Assembly (NCBI RefSeq): GCF_030547425.1
Contig: NZ_JAUORH010000010.1
Coordinates: forward strand, 61,524 to 125,523
Reading direction: 5' to 3'
Source: Tenacibaculum sp. 1_MG-2023
GTDB taxonomy: Bacteria > Bacteroidota > Bacteroidia > Flavobacteriales > Flavobacteriaceae
DNA: 64,000 nucleotides
Shown one piece after another: positions 8,965 through 17,217 of the stretch. The position numbers were made by a program, and so were the translations under genes. Position 1 is the stretch's first letter. The number at the start of each line of letters is the position of its first letter. The notes below the pieces were generated by a model. That model was not told where the DNA came from. It worked only from the letters and a program-made list of their open reading frames with translations, and did no database searches.

Positions 8965-11900
8965 TTAAAATATGTAACGTAATCCTATTTGCATTTGCCA
9001 ACGAGACAATAAACTAGAGTCAAAGCCAAATGTTTTTATAGAGTTTGGAGTAAATGAATATGTAGGAGTGTTACCTGCGTCTAAACTAACACCTAAAGGC
9101 TGTAAATTATTAGGTTGCTGAACCACTCCCCAATCAGAATTTAGTAAATTTCCTACATTTAATATATCAAGACTTAATTGGATTGTATTTTGTTTTTCAT
9201 CAGAAACATTAAAATTAAAGTCTTGTAATATTTTTAAATCCCATTTGCCTCTCCATGGCGCTAAAGCTCCGTAACGTTCAACATACTGCCCTCTAATCCC
9301 TTTTAAATAATCATCTTGTTGTATATAACTTTCAAAAGCTGCTGCTTGGGCAGGGTCACTAAATTGCATTTGATTTACTTCTGAACTCGTTGGAACATAT
9401 AGTAAGTCATTTACAGCTGAACCATCGTTATTAATATCTCCTCCATAAGTATAATTAAACCTTCCTCCTTGTGCATACTCAAAGAAAGTTGAGATAGTTG
9501 TTGCAAACTTATTTCCTCCATAAGTAAACTTTTTAGAAAGTATACCAATAACTCTATGCGTATCACCATATTTAGAATATGATAAGATGTCGTTATTTGC
9601 ATTTCCTACAACAGGATTAAATGCAAAAGCATCTCCCGTGATTTCTGCTTCAATTGAGTTTACATCCTGTGCATTTAAGTAATTATAGGCTACACTTGTA
9701 TACAACCCGTTATCAAAAGTTTTTTGAAGCTTTAAAGAAGCATTCCAAACACGACCTTTATCAGAGTTTGTAAATACGTAAGCATTATTTCCTTTATCAC
9801 TTCCGCCATATATTTCTCTAGTATCAAATGGCGTATTTAAAGTCGCACTAGGCTCTCTTAGTCCCCAGTTTTGTACATGTGCACCATTGATATCCTTTGT
9901 ATAAGAAATGTCAGTAGTCGCTATAATTCCATTTTCAAACTTCCAATCTAAGCCTAAATTTGTTCTCCATACTTGTGGAAATTTAAAATCTGGATCAACC
10001 AATTGGAAAAAACCATCATCTGCCCCGCTTACCTGATTTCCAATCCACACAAAAGGTAAACGTCCTGTGAATACACCTGAACCTCCACGAAGCTGCATCG
10101 TATTATTTCCTTTTACATCCCAATTAAAACCTACTCTCGGTGAAATTAACCATTGATTCGTAGGCATTTTGGTTGAAAGTAATTGTTGTTCTTCACCTGT
10201 ATTAGGGTTGTAGTACAATACTGAATTATCTCTTGTTGCGCCATTATCAGTATCTATAAATTTCTGAATCAAACTAGAAGTATTAAAATACAAAGGCTTA
10301 TCAAAACGAACACCATACGTTAACTTAAACTTATCGTTCACTTCCCATTCATCTTGTACATAAAAAGCTAATTGACCTACATTTAATTCAGATAATTTCC
10401 AACCGCCGTCTACTCCTACTCCTGCTGCATTTTGAGCATCATATCTGCTTTTTGCATAAGCTAAATTAGTCGCTAAAATACCATTGGGATCAGCTGCATC
10501 ATTTAAAAAGTTAGCCATATTAGGATATGGTCCTCCAAAACCTGGGATATTAAATGTTCCTCTATACGGAAAGGTTCCGAAATTATCATAAGCCCCTAGA
10601 TTAAATGAGTTTTCAAATTCAAATTGTTCAAATGAAAAACCAACTGTATATGTATGATCTCCTTTGAAAAAATTCATATTATTAGTCAATTGAAAAACTC
10701 GTTGATCTAGTGTATTGTGAATAGAAAAAGGCTCATGACCGGCTATAATATAATTACTACCGCTACCATCTTCAATAGAAATTACTGGTGCAGGTGTAGA
10801 TAACGGATTTCTAAAATCGTCAAAATGCGTATAGCCTATTTGCAACTTATTGGTTGTTGTTTCTGATAAGTTAGAGTTTAATTCTAACTGAAAAGAGTTT
10901 AGATTATTATTAATTTCATACCCCGAATTTTCAAATTGTAAGGTAGAAAAGCTTGGCCCCCTATTTCCTAAAGCTGTTGGATGAGCTGGGGTTTCTTTTG
11001 AAGCTCTTAAAAAGTTATAAATTAATGCTAATCTATTTTTATCGTTGATATTCCAATCTAATTTAAAAATTCCTTTTGTAGATTCAGAACCGTACGTAAA
11101 TCCTTTATAAGCTCCTGTATCATATCCTAAAGCAGCCAACGCATCACGAACAGCTATCATATCAGATTCTAGTACTCTAGATTCATTAATAGCGCCGCTC
11201 CCTGTGTTTGGTACCCAACCTGCTGTACCTAAATCTTCTCTATCATCTTTTTCAAAATTCGCAAAGAAGAACAACTTATCTTTAATTAAAGGTCCTCCTA
11301 AACTAATTCCATATTGACTTTGACTTAACTTAGGTTTTACGACTTTCTGCCCTTTAATTTTTCCTCCAGTCATATCTTGATTTCTGTAAAACCCATAAAC
11401 TGTACCTGTAAATTCGTTAGTACCACTTTTGGTTACAGCATTTACAGAAGCACCTGTAAACCCTGATAAAGTTACATCATACGGCGCTGTAGAAACTGAA
11501 ATTTGTTCAATTGCATCTAACGAAATTGGTTGAGAACCTGTTTGTCCCCCAGGTGTTGGTGAATCTAAACCAAAAGGGTTATTAAAAATAGATCCGTCTA
11601 ATGAAAAGTTATTGAACTGATCGTTTCTTCCTCCAAATGAATTTCCACTCGCAGTTGGTTCTAAACGCGTAAAATCTGCAGCTGAACGTGAAATAGTAGG
11701 TAATGTCTTTAGCTGAATTGAACTAACACTAGTTTGTGCTCCTGTTCTATCATTATTAAAAACTTTACTTCTTGAAGAAGAAATAACAACTTCTTCTAAT
11801 TGCTCTCCATCCTCAGATAAAATACCGTCAATATTGGTTGTTTTACCTAAAGTTAAATAAATGTTGGTTACTTCTTGCGATTCAAACCCTATATAACTAA

Positions 11901-12132
11901 ACGTTACTTTATATGGCCCTCCTACTCTTAAATTAGGTATGGTATATCTACCATTATCTTGAGCTACAGCTCCTGATATAGTACCTGTTGGCTCATGCAA
12001 AACGACAATGTTAGCACCAAACAAAGGTTCACCTTGATTGTCTGTTACAACTCCTTTTATTTTTGATGTGGTTACCTGGGAATAGATGGATAAACTCAAA
12101 AAAACAAAAGAAAAAATTAGTATTTTTTTCAT
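8965..12132 (-). CDS. TonB-dependent receptor, Oar-like, with carboxypeptidase-like regulatory domain
   Basis: From the ATG at 12132 the product is about 1,055 residues with a clear signal peptide. The frame extends upstream to 12219, but that would start inside the rplI terminator, so 12132 is preferred. A CarboxypepD_reg-like domain (IKGVVTDNQGEPLFGANIVV) lies at about residues 25-105. A plug domain follows with RSAADFTRLEPTA and NNFSLDGSIFNNPFG. A long outer-membrane beta-barrel ends in the aromatic-terminated strand LRYIF. This is the Oar/TonB-receptor layout of Bacteroidota; the ligand cannot be told from sequence, and no SusD partner is adjacent. Confidence 0.9.
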   Translation of the reverse strand: MKKILIFSFVFLSLSIYSQVTTSKIKGVVTDNQGEPLFGANIVVLHEPTGTISGAVAQDNGRYTIPNLRVGGPYKVTFSYIGFESQEVTNIYLTLGKTTNIDGILSEDGEQLEEVVISSSRSKVFNNDRTGAQTSVSSIQLKTLPTISRSAADFTRLEPTASGNSFGGRNDQFNNFSLDGSIFNNPFGLDSPTPGGQTGSQPISLDAIEQISVSTAPYDVTLSGFTGASVNAVTKSGTNEFTGTVYGFYRNQDMTGGKIKGQKVVKPKLSQSQYGISLGGPLIKDKLFFFANFEKDDREDLGTAGWVPNTGSGAINESRVLESDMIAVRDALAALGYDTGAYKGFTYGSESTKGIFKLDWNINDKNRLALIYNFLRASKETPAHPTALGNRGPSFSTLQFENSGYEINNNLNSFQLELNSNLSETTTNKLQIGYTHFDDFRNPLSTPAPVISIEDGSGSNYIIAGHEPFSIHNTLDQRVFQLTNNMNFFKGDHTYTVGFSFEQFEFENSFNLGAYDNFGTFPYRGTFNIPGFGGPYPNMANFLNDAADPNGILATNLAYAKSRYDAQNAAGVGVDGGWKLSELNVGQLAFYVQDEWEVNDKFKLTYGVRFDKPLYFNTSSLIQKFIDTDNGATRDNSVLYYNPNTGEEQQLLSTKMPTNQWLISPRVGFNWDVKGNNTMQLRGGSGVFTGRLPFVWIGNQVSGADDGFFQLVDPDFKFPQVWRTNLGLDWKFENGIIATTDISYTKDINGAHVQNWGLREPSATLNTPFDTREIYGGSDKGNNAYVFTNSDKGRVWNASLKLQKTFDNGLYTSVAYNYLNAQDVNSIEAEITGDAFAFNPVVGNANNDILSYSKYGDTHRVIGILSKKFTYGGNKFATTISTFFEYAQGGRFNYTYGGDINNDGSAVNDLLYVPTSSEVNQMQFSDPAQAAAFESYIQQDDYLKGIRGQYVERYGALAPWRGKWDLKILQDFNFNVSDEKQNTIQLSLDILNVGNLLNSDWGVVQQPNNLQPLGVSLDAGNTPTYSFTPNSIKTFGFDSSLLSRWQMQIGLRYIF

Positions 12133-12175
12133 AATAGTTCTGATTTTGTTTATGTTACATTTCAAATTTAAGCAT

Positions 12176-12209
12176 AAAAAAAATCCGCTCGACCGAGCGG
12201 ATTTTTTCT
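12176..12209 (-). terminator. Terminator of the rpsF-rpsR-rplI operon
   Basis: AATCCGCTC and GAGCGGATT enclose a GACC loop, with A and T runs on the two sides, so it can act in both directions. It lies just past the rplI stop. Confidence 0.88.
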
Positions 12210-12238
12210 TTATTAACATGTATTTAACAATTTAGTTA

Positions 12239-12685
12239 CTATTCAGCAACTACTTCAAATACGATGTCAGCTACAACAGCTCTGTGTAAACGTACAGCAG
12301 CGTTGTATTTTCCTAATCTTTTTACGTTACCTCCAGTAACTTTGATAAATTTCTTATCTACTTCAGTACCTGCTTTAGCTAATGCTGCAGCAACATCAAT
12401 GTTGTTTACTGAACCAAATAATTTATCTCCAGAACCTACTTTAGAAGCTATTTTGATTTCATAACCTTTAACAGTTTCAGCTATTTTGTTAGCGTCTTCT
12501 ATTAATTTAGCTTCTTTATAAGCACGTTGCTTTAAGTTTTCTGCTAATACTTTTTTAGCTGAAGAAGTAGCTAAAATTGCATATCCATGAGGTATTAGGT
12601 AGTTACGTCCATAACCATTCTTAACAGTTACAACATCGTCTTTAAAACCTAAGTTTTCTACGTCTTGTTTTAATATCAATTCCAT
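12239..12685 (-). CDS. rplI: 50S ribosomal protein bL9
   Basis: A 148-residue ribosomal protein that binds domain V of 23S rRNA at the base of the L1 stalk. The N-terminal domain (LKQDVENLGFKDDVVTVKNG and YLIPHGYA) and the connecting helix are typical. The C-terminal domain includes KLFGSVN. It is the last gene of the rpsF-rpsR-rplI operon, 15 bp after rpsR, and is followed by a strong hairpin terminator. Confidence 0.97.
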   Translation of the reverse strand: MELILKQDVENLGFKDDVVTVKNGYGRNYLIPHGYAILATSSAKKVLAENLKQRAYKEAKLIEDANKIAETVKGYEIKIASKVGSGDKLFGSVNNIDVAAALAKAGTEVDKKFIKVTGGNVKRLGKYNAAVRLHRAVVADIVFEVVAE

Positions 12686-12700
12686 GTTTCTACTTCTTTA

Positions 12701-12997
12701 TTATTTTAACATATCTCCAACGTAAGGCATTAAAGCTAAGTGACGAGCTCTTTTAATAGCTTGAGCCACTTTACGTTGATATTTTAATGATGTTCCTGTT
12801 AAACGTCTTGGTAAAATCTTACCTTGTTCGTTTACTAAATACATTAAGAAGTCTGCATCTTTGTAATCGATGTATTTAATACCGTTTTTCTTGAAACGAC
12901 AGTATTTAGCTTCCTTTTTAGTTTCGATATCAAGCGGAGTTAAGTAACGTACTTCTCCTTGCTTGTTTCCTTTTGCTTGTTGTTCTATAGATGCCAT
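12701..12997 (-). CDS. rpsR: 30S ribosomal protein bS18
   Basis: A 98-residue protein of the small-subunit platform that pairs with bS6. Recognised by [16 protein letters not shown], then [10 protein letters not shown], the basic [21 protein letters not shown] and a short tail. The N-terminal extension of about 20 residues is usual in Bacteroidota. It lies 3 bp downstream of rpsF and 15 bp upstream of rplI. Confidence 0.97.
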   Translation of the reverse strand: MASIEQQAKGNKQGEVRYLTPLDIETKKEAKYCRFKKNGIKYIDYKDADFLMYLVNEQGKILPRRLTGTSLKYQRKVAQAIKRARHLALMPYVGDMLK

Positions 12998-13000
12998 TTC

Positions 13001-13342
13001 TTACTTTTTTGCAGATTTAACACGGTTTCTTCTCTTTTCAGCCCAAGCTGCAGCATGCTTATCTAACTTTACAGTTAAATAACGCATAACGCTATCGTCA
13101 CGTCTAAACTCTAATTCAAACGGAGCAATTGCATCACCTGCTACTTTGTACTCAAATAAGTGGTAAAATCCACTTTTTTTCTTCTCGATTGGATACGCTA
13201 ATTTTTTTAAGCCCCAATCTTCTTTAGAAATCATTTCTGCACCTTTAGAAAGTAAATAGTCCTCAAACTTCTTTACTGCTTCCTTTATCTGAGTTTCAGA
13301 TAAAACGGGATTCAAAATGAAAACAGTTTCGTAATGATTCAT
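13001..13342 (-). CDS. rpsF: 30S ribosomal protein bS6
   Basis: A 113-residue protein with the start MNHYETVFILNPVLSE, the conserved WGLKKLAYPIEKKKSGFYHL strand-loop region and RDDSVMRYLTVK. It is the first gene of the operon and has a good promoter match about 30 bp upstream. Neither priB nor ssb is present between rpsF and rpsR, as expected outside Proteobacteria and Firmicutes. Confidence 0.97.
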   Translation of the reverse strand: MNHYETVFILNPVLSETQIKEAVKKFEDYLLSKGAEMISKEDWGLKKLAYPIEKKKSGFYHLFEYKVAGDAIAPFELEFRRDDSVMRYLTVKLDKHAAAWAEKRRNRVKSAKK

Positions 13343-13375
13343 AATTAAATTATTTAAAATTTATTTTTAAGCCTG

Positions 13376-13406
13376 CAAATATACTGCTTTTTAATCCATA
13401 AACAAA
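13376..13406 (-). promoter_or_regulatory. Promoter of the rpsF operon
   Basis: On the minus strand TTTG (13406-13403) and TATATTTG (13383-13376) are separated by 19 bases, a good Bacteroidetes -33/-7 pair; the leader is about 30 nt. Confidence 0.6.
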
Positions 13407-13465
13407 CTCTATTACTTAAATAATTTAATGATTTTGTGTACGTTTGTAACTAAACACTCTTTTTT

Positions 13466-14362
13466 ATGCAAATCCCTGAAATCCCTAATTTGGTTCATTA
13501 CGCTATTCCCTTTTTTATTTTGACTGTTATTATAGAAGTTATATTAACGGTTAAAGTAAAACTAGAAGATTATGAATTTAAAGATGCAGCTACTTCTATT
13601 ACTATGGGATTAGGTAATGTTTTTATAGGATTACTTACAAAAGGATTAATTTTTGGAGTGTTTTTCTTTTTATATCAATACCGATTGTTCACTATCTCTT
13701 TTACTTGGTGGGCTTGGTTGATTTTATTATTTGCTGAAGATTTTGCTTACTACTGGAATCATAGGATTGCACATGAGAGTAGACTATTTTGGGCGAGCCA
13801 TGTGGTGCATCATTCTTCAACAAAATATAATTTGAGTACGGCATTACGCCAAACTTGGTCAGGTAGTTTTTATACATTTATATTTTGGGCGCCACTAGCA
13901 ATTATAGGATTTCATCCATTAATGATAGTTACTCAAATGAGTATTAGTTTATTATATCAATACTGGATTCATACCGAGCTCATTGATAAACTACCTAAAT
14001 GGTTTGAAGCTGTTTTTAATACACCAAGTCACCATAGAGTACATCATGCTACCAACCCTCAATATTTAGACAGAAATCATGCAGGAATCTTTATTATTTG
14101 GGATAAACTTTTTGGAACTTTTGAACCTGAAGTTGAAAAACCAGTATATGGCTTAGTTAAAAACATCAATACTTACAACCCTATTAAAGTGGCTTTTATT
14201 GAATGGTACAATATGTTTAACGATGTTTTTACCAGTAAAACTACACTAAGAAAAAGATTACTGTATTTTTTTAAACCTCCTGGTTGGAAACACGACGGTA
14301 CTGGAAAGCTTTCAATGCATTTACGTAAAGAATGGGAAGAAAATAAAAAAGGAGAAGTTTAA
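13466..14362 (+). CDS. Sterol desaturase / fatty acid hydroxylase superfamily membrane enzyme
   Basis: A 298-residue integral membrane di-iron enzyme. The histidine clusters are in order: NHRIAHE near residue 105, HVVHHS near 118 and HRVHHATNP near 200, with an intervening YQYWIHTE. Four to five hydrophobic segments surround them. This is the fatty acid hydroxylase superfamily; the substrate (sterol-like, carotenoid or fatty acyl) cannot be assigned. The stop codon lies inside a 32-bp perfect palindrome that acts as terminator. Confidence 0.88.
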   Translation: MQIPEIPNLVHYAIPFFILTVIIEVILTVKVKLEDYEFKDAATSITMGLGNVFIGLLTKGLIFGVFFFLYQYRLFTISFTWWAWLILLFAEDFAYYWNHRIAHESRLFWASHVVHHSSTKYNLSTALRQTWSGSFYTFIFWAPLAIIGFHPLMIVTQMSISLLYQYWIHTELIDKLPKWFEAVFNTPSHHRVHHATNPQYLDRNHAGIFIIWDKLFGTFEPEVEKPVYGLVKNINTYNPIKVAFIEWYNMFNDVFTSKTTLRKRLLYFFKPPGWKHDGTGKLSMHLRKEWEENKKGEV

Positions 14363-14376
14363 ACTTCTCCTTTTTT
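14345..14376 (+). terminator. Terminator overlapping the 3' end of the hydroxylase gene
   Basis: Arms 14345-14360 and 14361-14376 are exactly complementary (A run, GGAGAAG, then TTT and its mirror), ending in T6. The stop codon TAA is at 14360-14362, inside the hairpin. Confidence 0.8.
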
Positions 14377-14382
14377 ATTGTC

Positions 14383-14420
14383 ACCTCCAAAGGCATATAA
14401 TTCCCCGAGGTTTGCCTTAA
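14383..14420. repeat. Possible dispersed intergenic repeat (copy 1)
   Basis: CCTCCAAAGG, an AT spacer, then GAGGTTTGCCTT resembles the element at 59583-59625 (GCCGCCAAAGG ... CAAGGCTTGCCTCG). Both sit just past a terminator. Confidence 0.3.
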
Positions 14421-14425
14421 TTTTA

Positions 14426-15496
14426 CTAATTAATATCAAATCGAACTCCTAATGAAATATTTCTTGTATCAGTATCTTTAAATAATGGATTTAAATCATA
14501 TTTAGCATATAACCCAATTCCTTGGTAAGCGACATAAGCACTTAATCCGTAGTTATATTTATTCATATTAAAATTATTCTTCTGAACTTCTTCAACCGTA
14601 ACTCCTTGCGCATTTTTGTATTCTAAATATTGGCGAGTTCCTAATTTAAAACCAAAGAAACCACCTACTCCAACTTGGAAGCTTTGATGTGTTCTATCAA
14701 CAATTTCTCCATCAGAATATTTTTTGTTTTTCGAAAAATCGAACTCTAAATGCATTGGAAAGGTCATTTGTACATGTCGTAATCTACTTTCAGAAAGTTG
14801 TTCTGGGTGAATACTTAAATTTGTTTCATTTCCATTTACAGTATGATATTGATTGTTTTTTGCTCTTAAATTATTCCACAGAAAAGACAATCCATATTTA
14901 AAATATGTTTTTGAAGGTTCTTTTGACAACCGTGTTTTCCATGTAAAACCTAACTCATAAAAATGCGATTGCCAAAACTTATAATCTGAATCCTTTAAAG
15001 AGCTTAGTTTATTATTTGTTAATGTATTATTTGCTCCTAAAGCAATAACAAATTGTGTTGTAGTTCTTTTTCTTCTTCTTTTCTTTTCTCTTTCAACTTC
15101 ATCTTCTTCATCGTCAGAAAAGTTTAGTCTGAACTTAAATTTTGCTATTTCAAAAGTTTGTTCTCGTGATTCTTCTTCATTGCTAAATATTTTACCGTCA
15201 ATTTTGTCTTGTACAAGTTGTTGTAGTTTTTGTTCCTGAAAACTAACTTTTTTCTCTATTTGAGCTGCATGATAGGCTGCTGTTTCTTTTTTTAATATAG
15301 CAGCTTCATCAAACGATATTGTATTCTTTTCTAATTTTGTATTAATCTCTTTTACTCGAATCTTTAAAGAGTCTTTTTGCTGCTTAGTAATACTATCAAT
15401 ACTCATTGATATTTTCTTGACTTCTTTTTCAAATACTTTTTCTTGAGATTGGGCAATAGTTGTTACAAACAACACTAACAATAGTATTCTTTTCAT
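14426..15496 (-). CDS. Outer-membrane beta-barrel protein, ECF-sigma-linked
   Basis: The 356-residue product has a signal peptide (residues 1-17, ending AQSQ). A charged, helical, probably coiled-coil segment (about 20-135) ends in an acidic then very basic patch (DDEEDEVEREKKRRRKR). The C-terminal half is beta-rich with alternating strands (FVIALGANN, LSAYVAYQGIGLYAKYD) and ends LGVRFDIN, typical of porin-like outer-membrane barrels. It is the third gene after an ECF sigma factor and an anti-sigma-like protein, so it is probably in their regulon. Exact role is unknown. Confidence 0.65.
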   Translation of the reverse strand: MKRILLLVLFVTTIAQSQEKVFEKEVKKISMSIDSITKQQKDSLKIRVKEINTKLEKNTISFDEAAILKKETAAYHAAQIEKKVSFQEQKLQQLVQDKIDGKIFSNEEESREQTFEIAKFKFRLNFSDDEEDEVEREKKRRRKRTTTQFVIALGANNTLTNNKLSSLKDSDYKFWQSHFYELGFTWKTRLSKEPSKTYFKYGLSFLWNNLRAKNNQYHTVNGNETNLSIHPEQLSESRLRHVQMTFPMHLEFDFSKNKKYSDGEIVDRTHQSFQVGVGGFFGFKLGTRQYLEYKNAQGVTVEEVQKNNFNMNKYNYGLSAYVAYQGIGLYAKYDLNPLFKDTDTRNISLGVRFDIN

Positions 15497-15558
15497 TTTG
15501 ATAATTTTAAATTGATAATAATTTGGAATGGTTAATTATCGATAATTAATAAGCGCTT

Positions 15559-16338
15559 TTATTTATTTCTCTCTACAATTGCTACAGCAATATCGGATAT
15601 TCTTGATTTTAGTTTTTGCATAAAGTTTCCCTTAAACTCTTCATCATCAATCGTTCTTTCAACTTCTGCTAAAATAGTATTAGGATCTATTTTTAAGTTA
15701 GACTTTTTTAGTTCGTCTTCAATAGTTTTTAACACATCTTCTCTCTTTACTTTATGCTTTGCATAGTATTCTTTAACCTCTTCAGAACTATGTGTTACTG
15801 CAAATAGCAAATCGTCACTAATTACTTTTACTCTTGAATTAGATTCTTTCTTTTTTGTTTCTATTGGCTTATCCAATTTTCCTACTACTACTTCTTCTTT
15901 TCGTAGTTCTTCTTTTTGGATGTTTTTAAAGACTTTATCTTCTTTTTTTAAGGTAGAACTCTTAATTACAGTAATCTTTTTCTTCTTCTTTAATTGTTTT
16001 TCTTGTTGATTTTCTTCTGTCTGCACTACAGCTTCATCTGTATTTCTAAGGAACTTTTCTATGCCTTTATTATTAATTTTCAGTGTATCAACTGGAGTAT
16101 CAACTATAACATCTTCAATTGGTGCTTTTGACTCTGAATCTTTAAAATAGAAGGCTACAAAGCTTATAAACAAAGTAAAACCTGCTGCATACCCTACATA
16201 TAAAAACCAGTTCCTTTTTTTTGTTACTTCTCGACTATCTAAACGAGTCTCTAACCTTTCCCATGCTGAATTAGATGGTTTTAGTTCTCTGTTTTTAAGC
16301 TTTTCAGCTATATGCTTATCAATATTATTGCTTGACAT
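15559..16338 (-). CDS. Anti-sigma-factor-like single-pass membrane protein
   Basis: The 259-residue protein has a cytoplasmic N-terminus with a short conserved helix (HIAEKLKNRELKPSNSAWERL), one transmembrane segment at about residues 43-65 (WFLYVGYAAGFTLFISFV), and a long Lys/Glu-rich periplasmic region. This is the layout of Bacteroidota anti-sigma proteins, although no zinc (ZAS) motif is visible. It overlaps the sigma factor gene by 14 bp, implying translational coupling. Confidence 0.7.
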   Translation of the reverse strand: MSSNNIDKHIAEKLKNRELKPSNSAWERLETRLDSREVTKKRNWFLYVGYAAGFTLFISFVAFYFKDSESKAPIEDVIVDTPVDTLKINNKGIEKFLRNTDEAVVQTEENQQEKQLKKKKKITVIKSSTLKKEDKVFKNIQKEELRKEEVVVGKLDKPIETKKKESNSRVKVISDDLLFAVTHSSEEVKEYYAKHKVKREDVLKTIEDELKKSNLKIDPNTILAEVERTIDDEEFKGNFMQKLKSRISDIAVAIVERNK

Positions 16339-16885
16339 TTCTTACTTTATTAATTTTCTCGTAACTAGCTTGTAAACATTTACGAGCTTTAAATAATTGT
16401 GACTTTGAGGTACTTTCAGAAATCTGTAATTTTTCTGCGACCTCTGAATGTTTATGTCCTTCAATAGCATATAAATTAAACACTAATTTATACCCCTCAG
16501 GTAACTCATCTATTAACCTTTGAATATCTTCTACCGAGGTATTTTCAAGGTTTACTGTTGCAGCTTCATTAAAAACAAAATCTTCATCCGATACTTGAAC
16601 AGGGTTCTTTTTTCGTAAATAACTTATACAGGTATTTACCATAATTCTACGAATCCAGCCTTCAAAGCTCCCCATTTCTTTAAACTCCTCAATATTGGTA
16701 AAAACTTTAAAAAAGCCCTGTAGCATTAAATCTTCTGCATGATGTAAGTCTTTTACATACTGCCTGCAAACTCCTAACATTTTTGGAGAATGTTGCTCAA
16801 ATATTAGTTGCTGAGCTTCTCTACTTTGTTTTTTTGCTTGTTTTATAAGCGAAGCTTCTTTGTTATGTAATGAAATAATTTTCAA
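16325..16885 (-). CDS. ECF-type RNA polymerase sigma factor
   Basis: A 186-residue sigma-70 family protein with region 2 (QLIFEQHSPKMLGVCRQYV ... AEDLMLQGFFKVFTNI ... FEGWIRRIMVNTCI) and region 4 (LIDELPEGYKLVFNLYAIEG then HSEVAEKLQISESTSKSQLF). The start is a TTG at 16885, because the first in-frame ATG is at residue 35 and would remove part of region 2. A TATATTTG -7 match lies at 16922-16915. It heads an operon with an anti-sigma-like gene and an outer-membrane protein gene. Confidence 0.9.
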   Translation of the reverse strand: MKIISLHNKEASLIKQAKKQSREAQQLIFEQHSPKMLGVCRQYVKDLHHAEDLMLQGFFKVFTNIEEFKEMGSFEGWIRRIMVNTCISYLRKKNPVQVSDEDFVFNEAATVNLENTSVEDIQRLIDELPEGYKLVFNLYAIEGHKHSEVAEKLQISESTSKSQLFKARKCLQASYEKINKVRNVKQ

Positions 16886-16914
16886 ATCAATAGGTACGTT
16901 TTTTTATAGCCTTA

Positions 16915-16922
16915 CAAATATA
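16915..16922 (-). promoter_or_regulatory. Candidate -7 element of the ECF sigma operon
   Basis: TATATTTG on the minus strand fits TAnnTTTG, about 30 bases upstream of the TTG start and downstream of the small-RNA terminator. Confidence 0.45.
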
Positions 16923-16957
16923 AAGACTACCGAACTTGAAAAAAGGTTGCCTGAAGA

Positions 16958-17058
16958 ATAAAAAAACCTCCGAACTTGTTATAAGACCGGAGGTTCAAAT
17001 ACCATAATTAAATGATATTTCAGGGGGGACTAGCTCTTTTTGTGTCTCCTCTGAATTA
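16958..17058 (-). ncRNA. Candidate small RNA or leader RNA upstream of the ECF sigma operon
   Basis: On the minus strand a -7 match TAACTTTG (17071-17064) is followed by about 100 nt ending in a strong intrinsic terminator. The 5' part folds as TTCAGAGGAGAC with GTCCCCCCTGAA (twelve positions, two A-C mismatches). The terminator stem is AACCTCCG with CGGAGGTT, then T7. The only ORF is eight codons (MVFEPPVL) ending in the terminator loop. It could be an independent small RNA, or an attenuator leader for the sigma operon, whose start is about 80 bp further on. I cannot match it to a named RNA family. Confidence 0.4.
16966..16997 (-). terminator. Terminator of the candidate small RNA
   Basis: AACCTCCG and CGGAGGTT form an eight-base stem with a CTT/AAG inner pair; seven T follow on the minus strand. 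No minus-strand protein gene ends before it, which is why a small RNA is proposed. Confidence 0.7.
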
Positions 17059-17217
17059 TGTGGCAAAGTTATACTATATCAACAAATATATTTACAGGAA
17101 AAAACCTAGATATACATTAAAAATTCATTTAAAAACATTTTCTTACAAAACTTGCCCAATATAATTCTTTGCACTACTTTTATTATAAACCTAATAAGTA
17201 TAAAGAGTTTTTATTAT

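Noticed and set aside
12133..12219. N-terminal extension of the TonB receptor
   Set aside because: The extra codons run through the rplI terminator; the ATG at 12132 gives a clean signal peptide.
16985..17000. T-loop-like GGTTCAAATACC suggesting a tRNA
   Set aside because: No acceptor stem, D-arm or anticodon arm can be formed; the bases belong to the terminator of the candidate small RNA.
17152..17217. N-terminal extension of RelA/SpoT starting at TTG 17152
   Set aside because: Hydrophobic and unlike the family; the ATG at 17218 gives a normal N-terminus.
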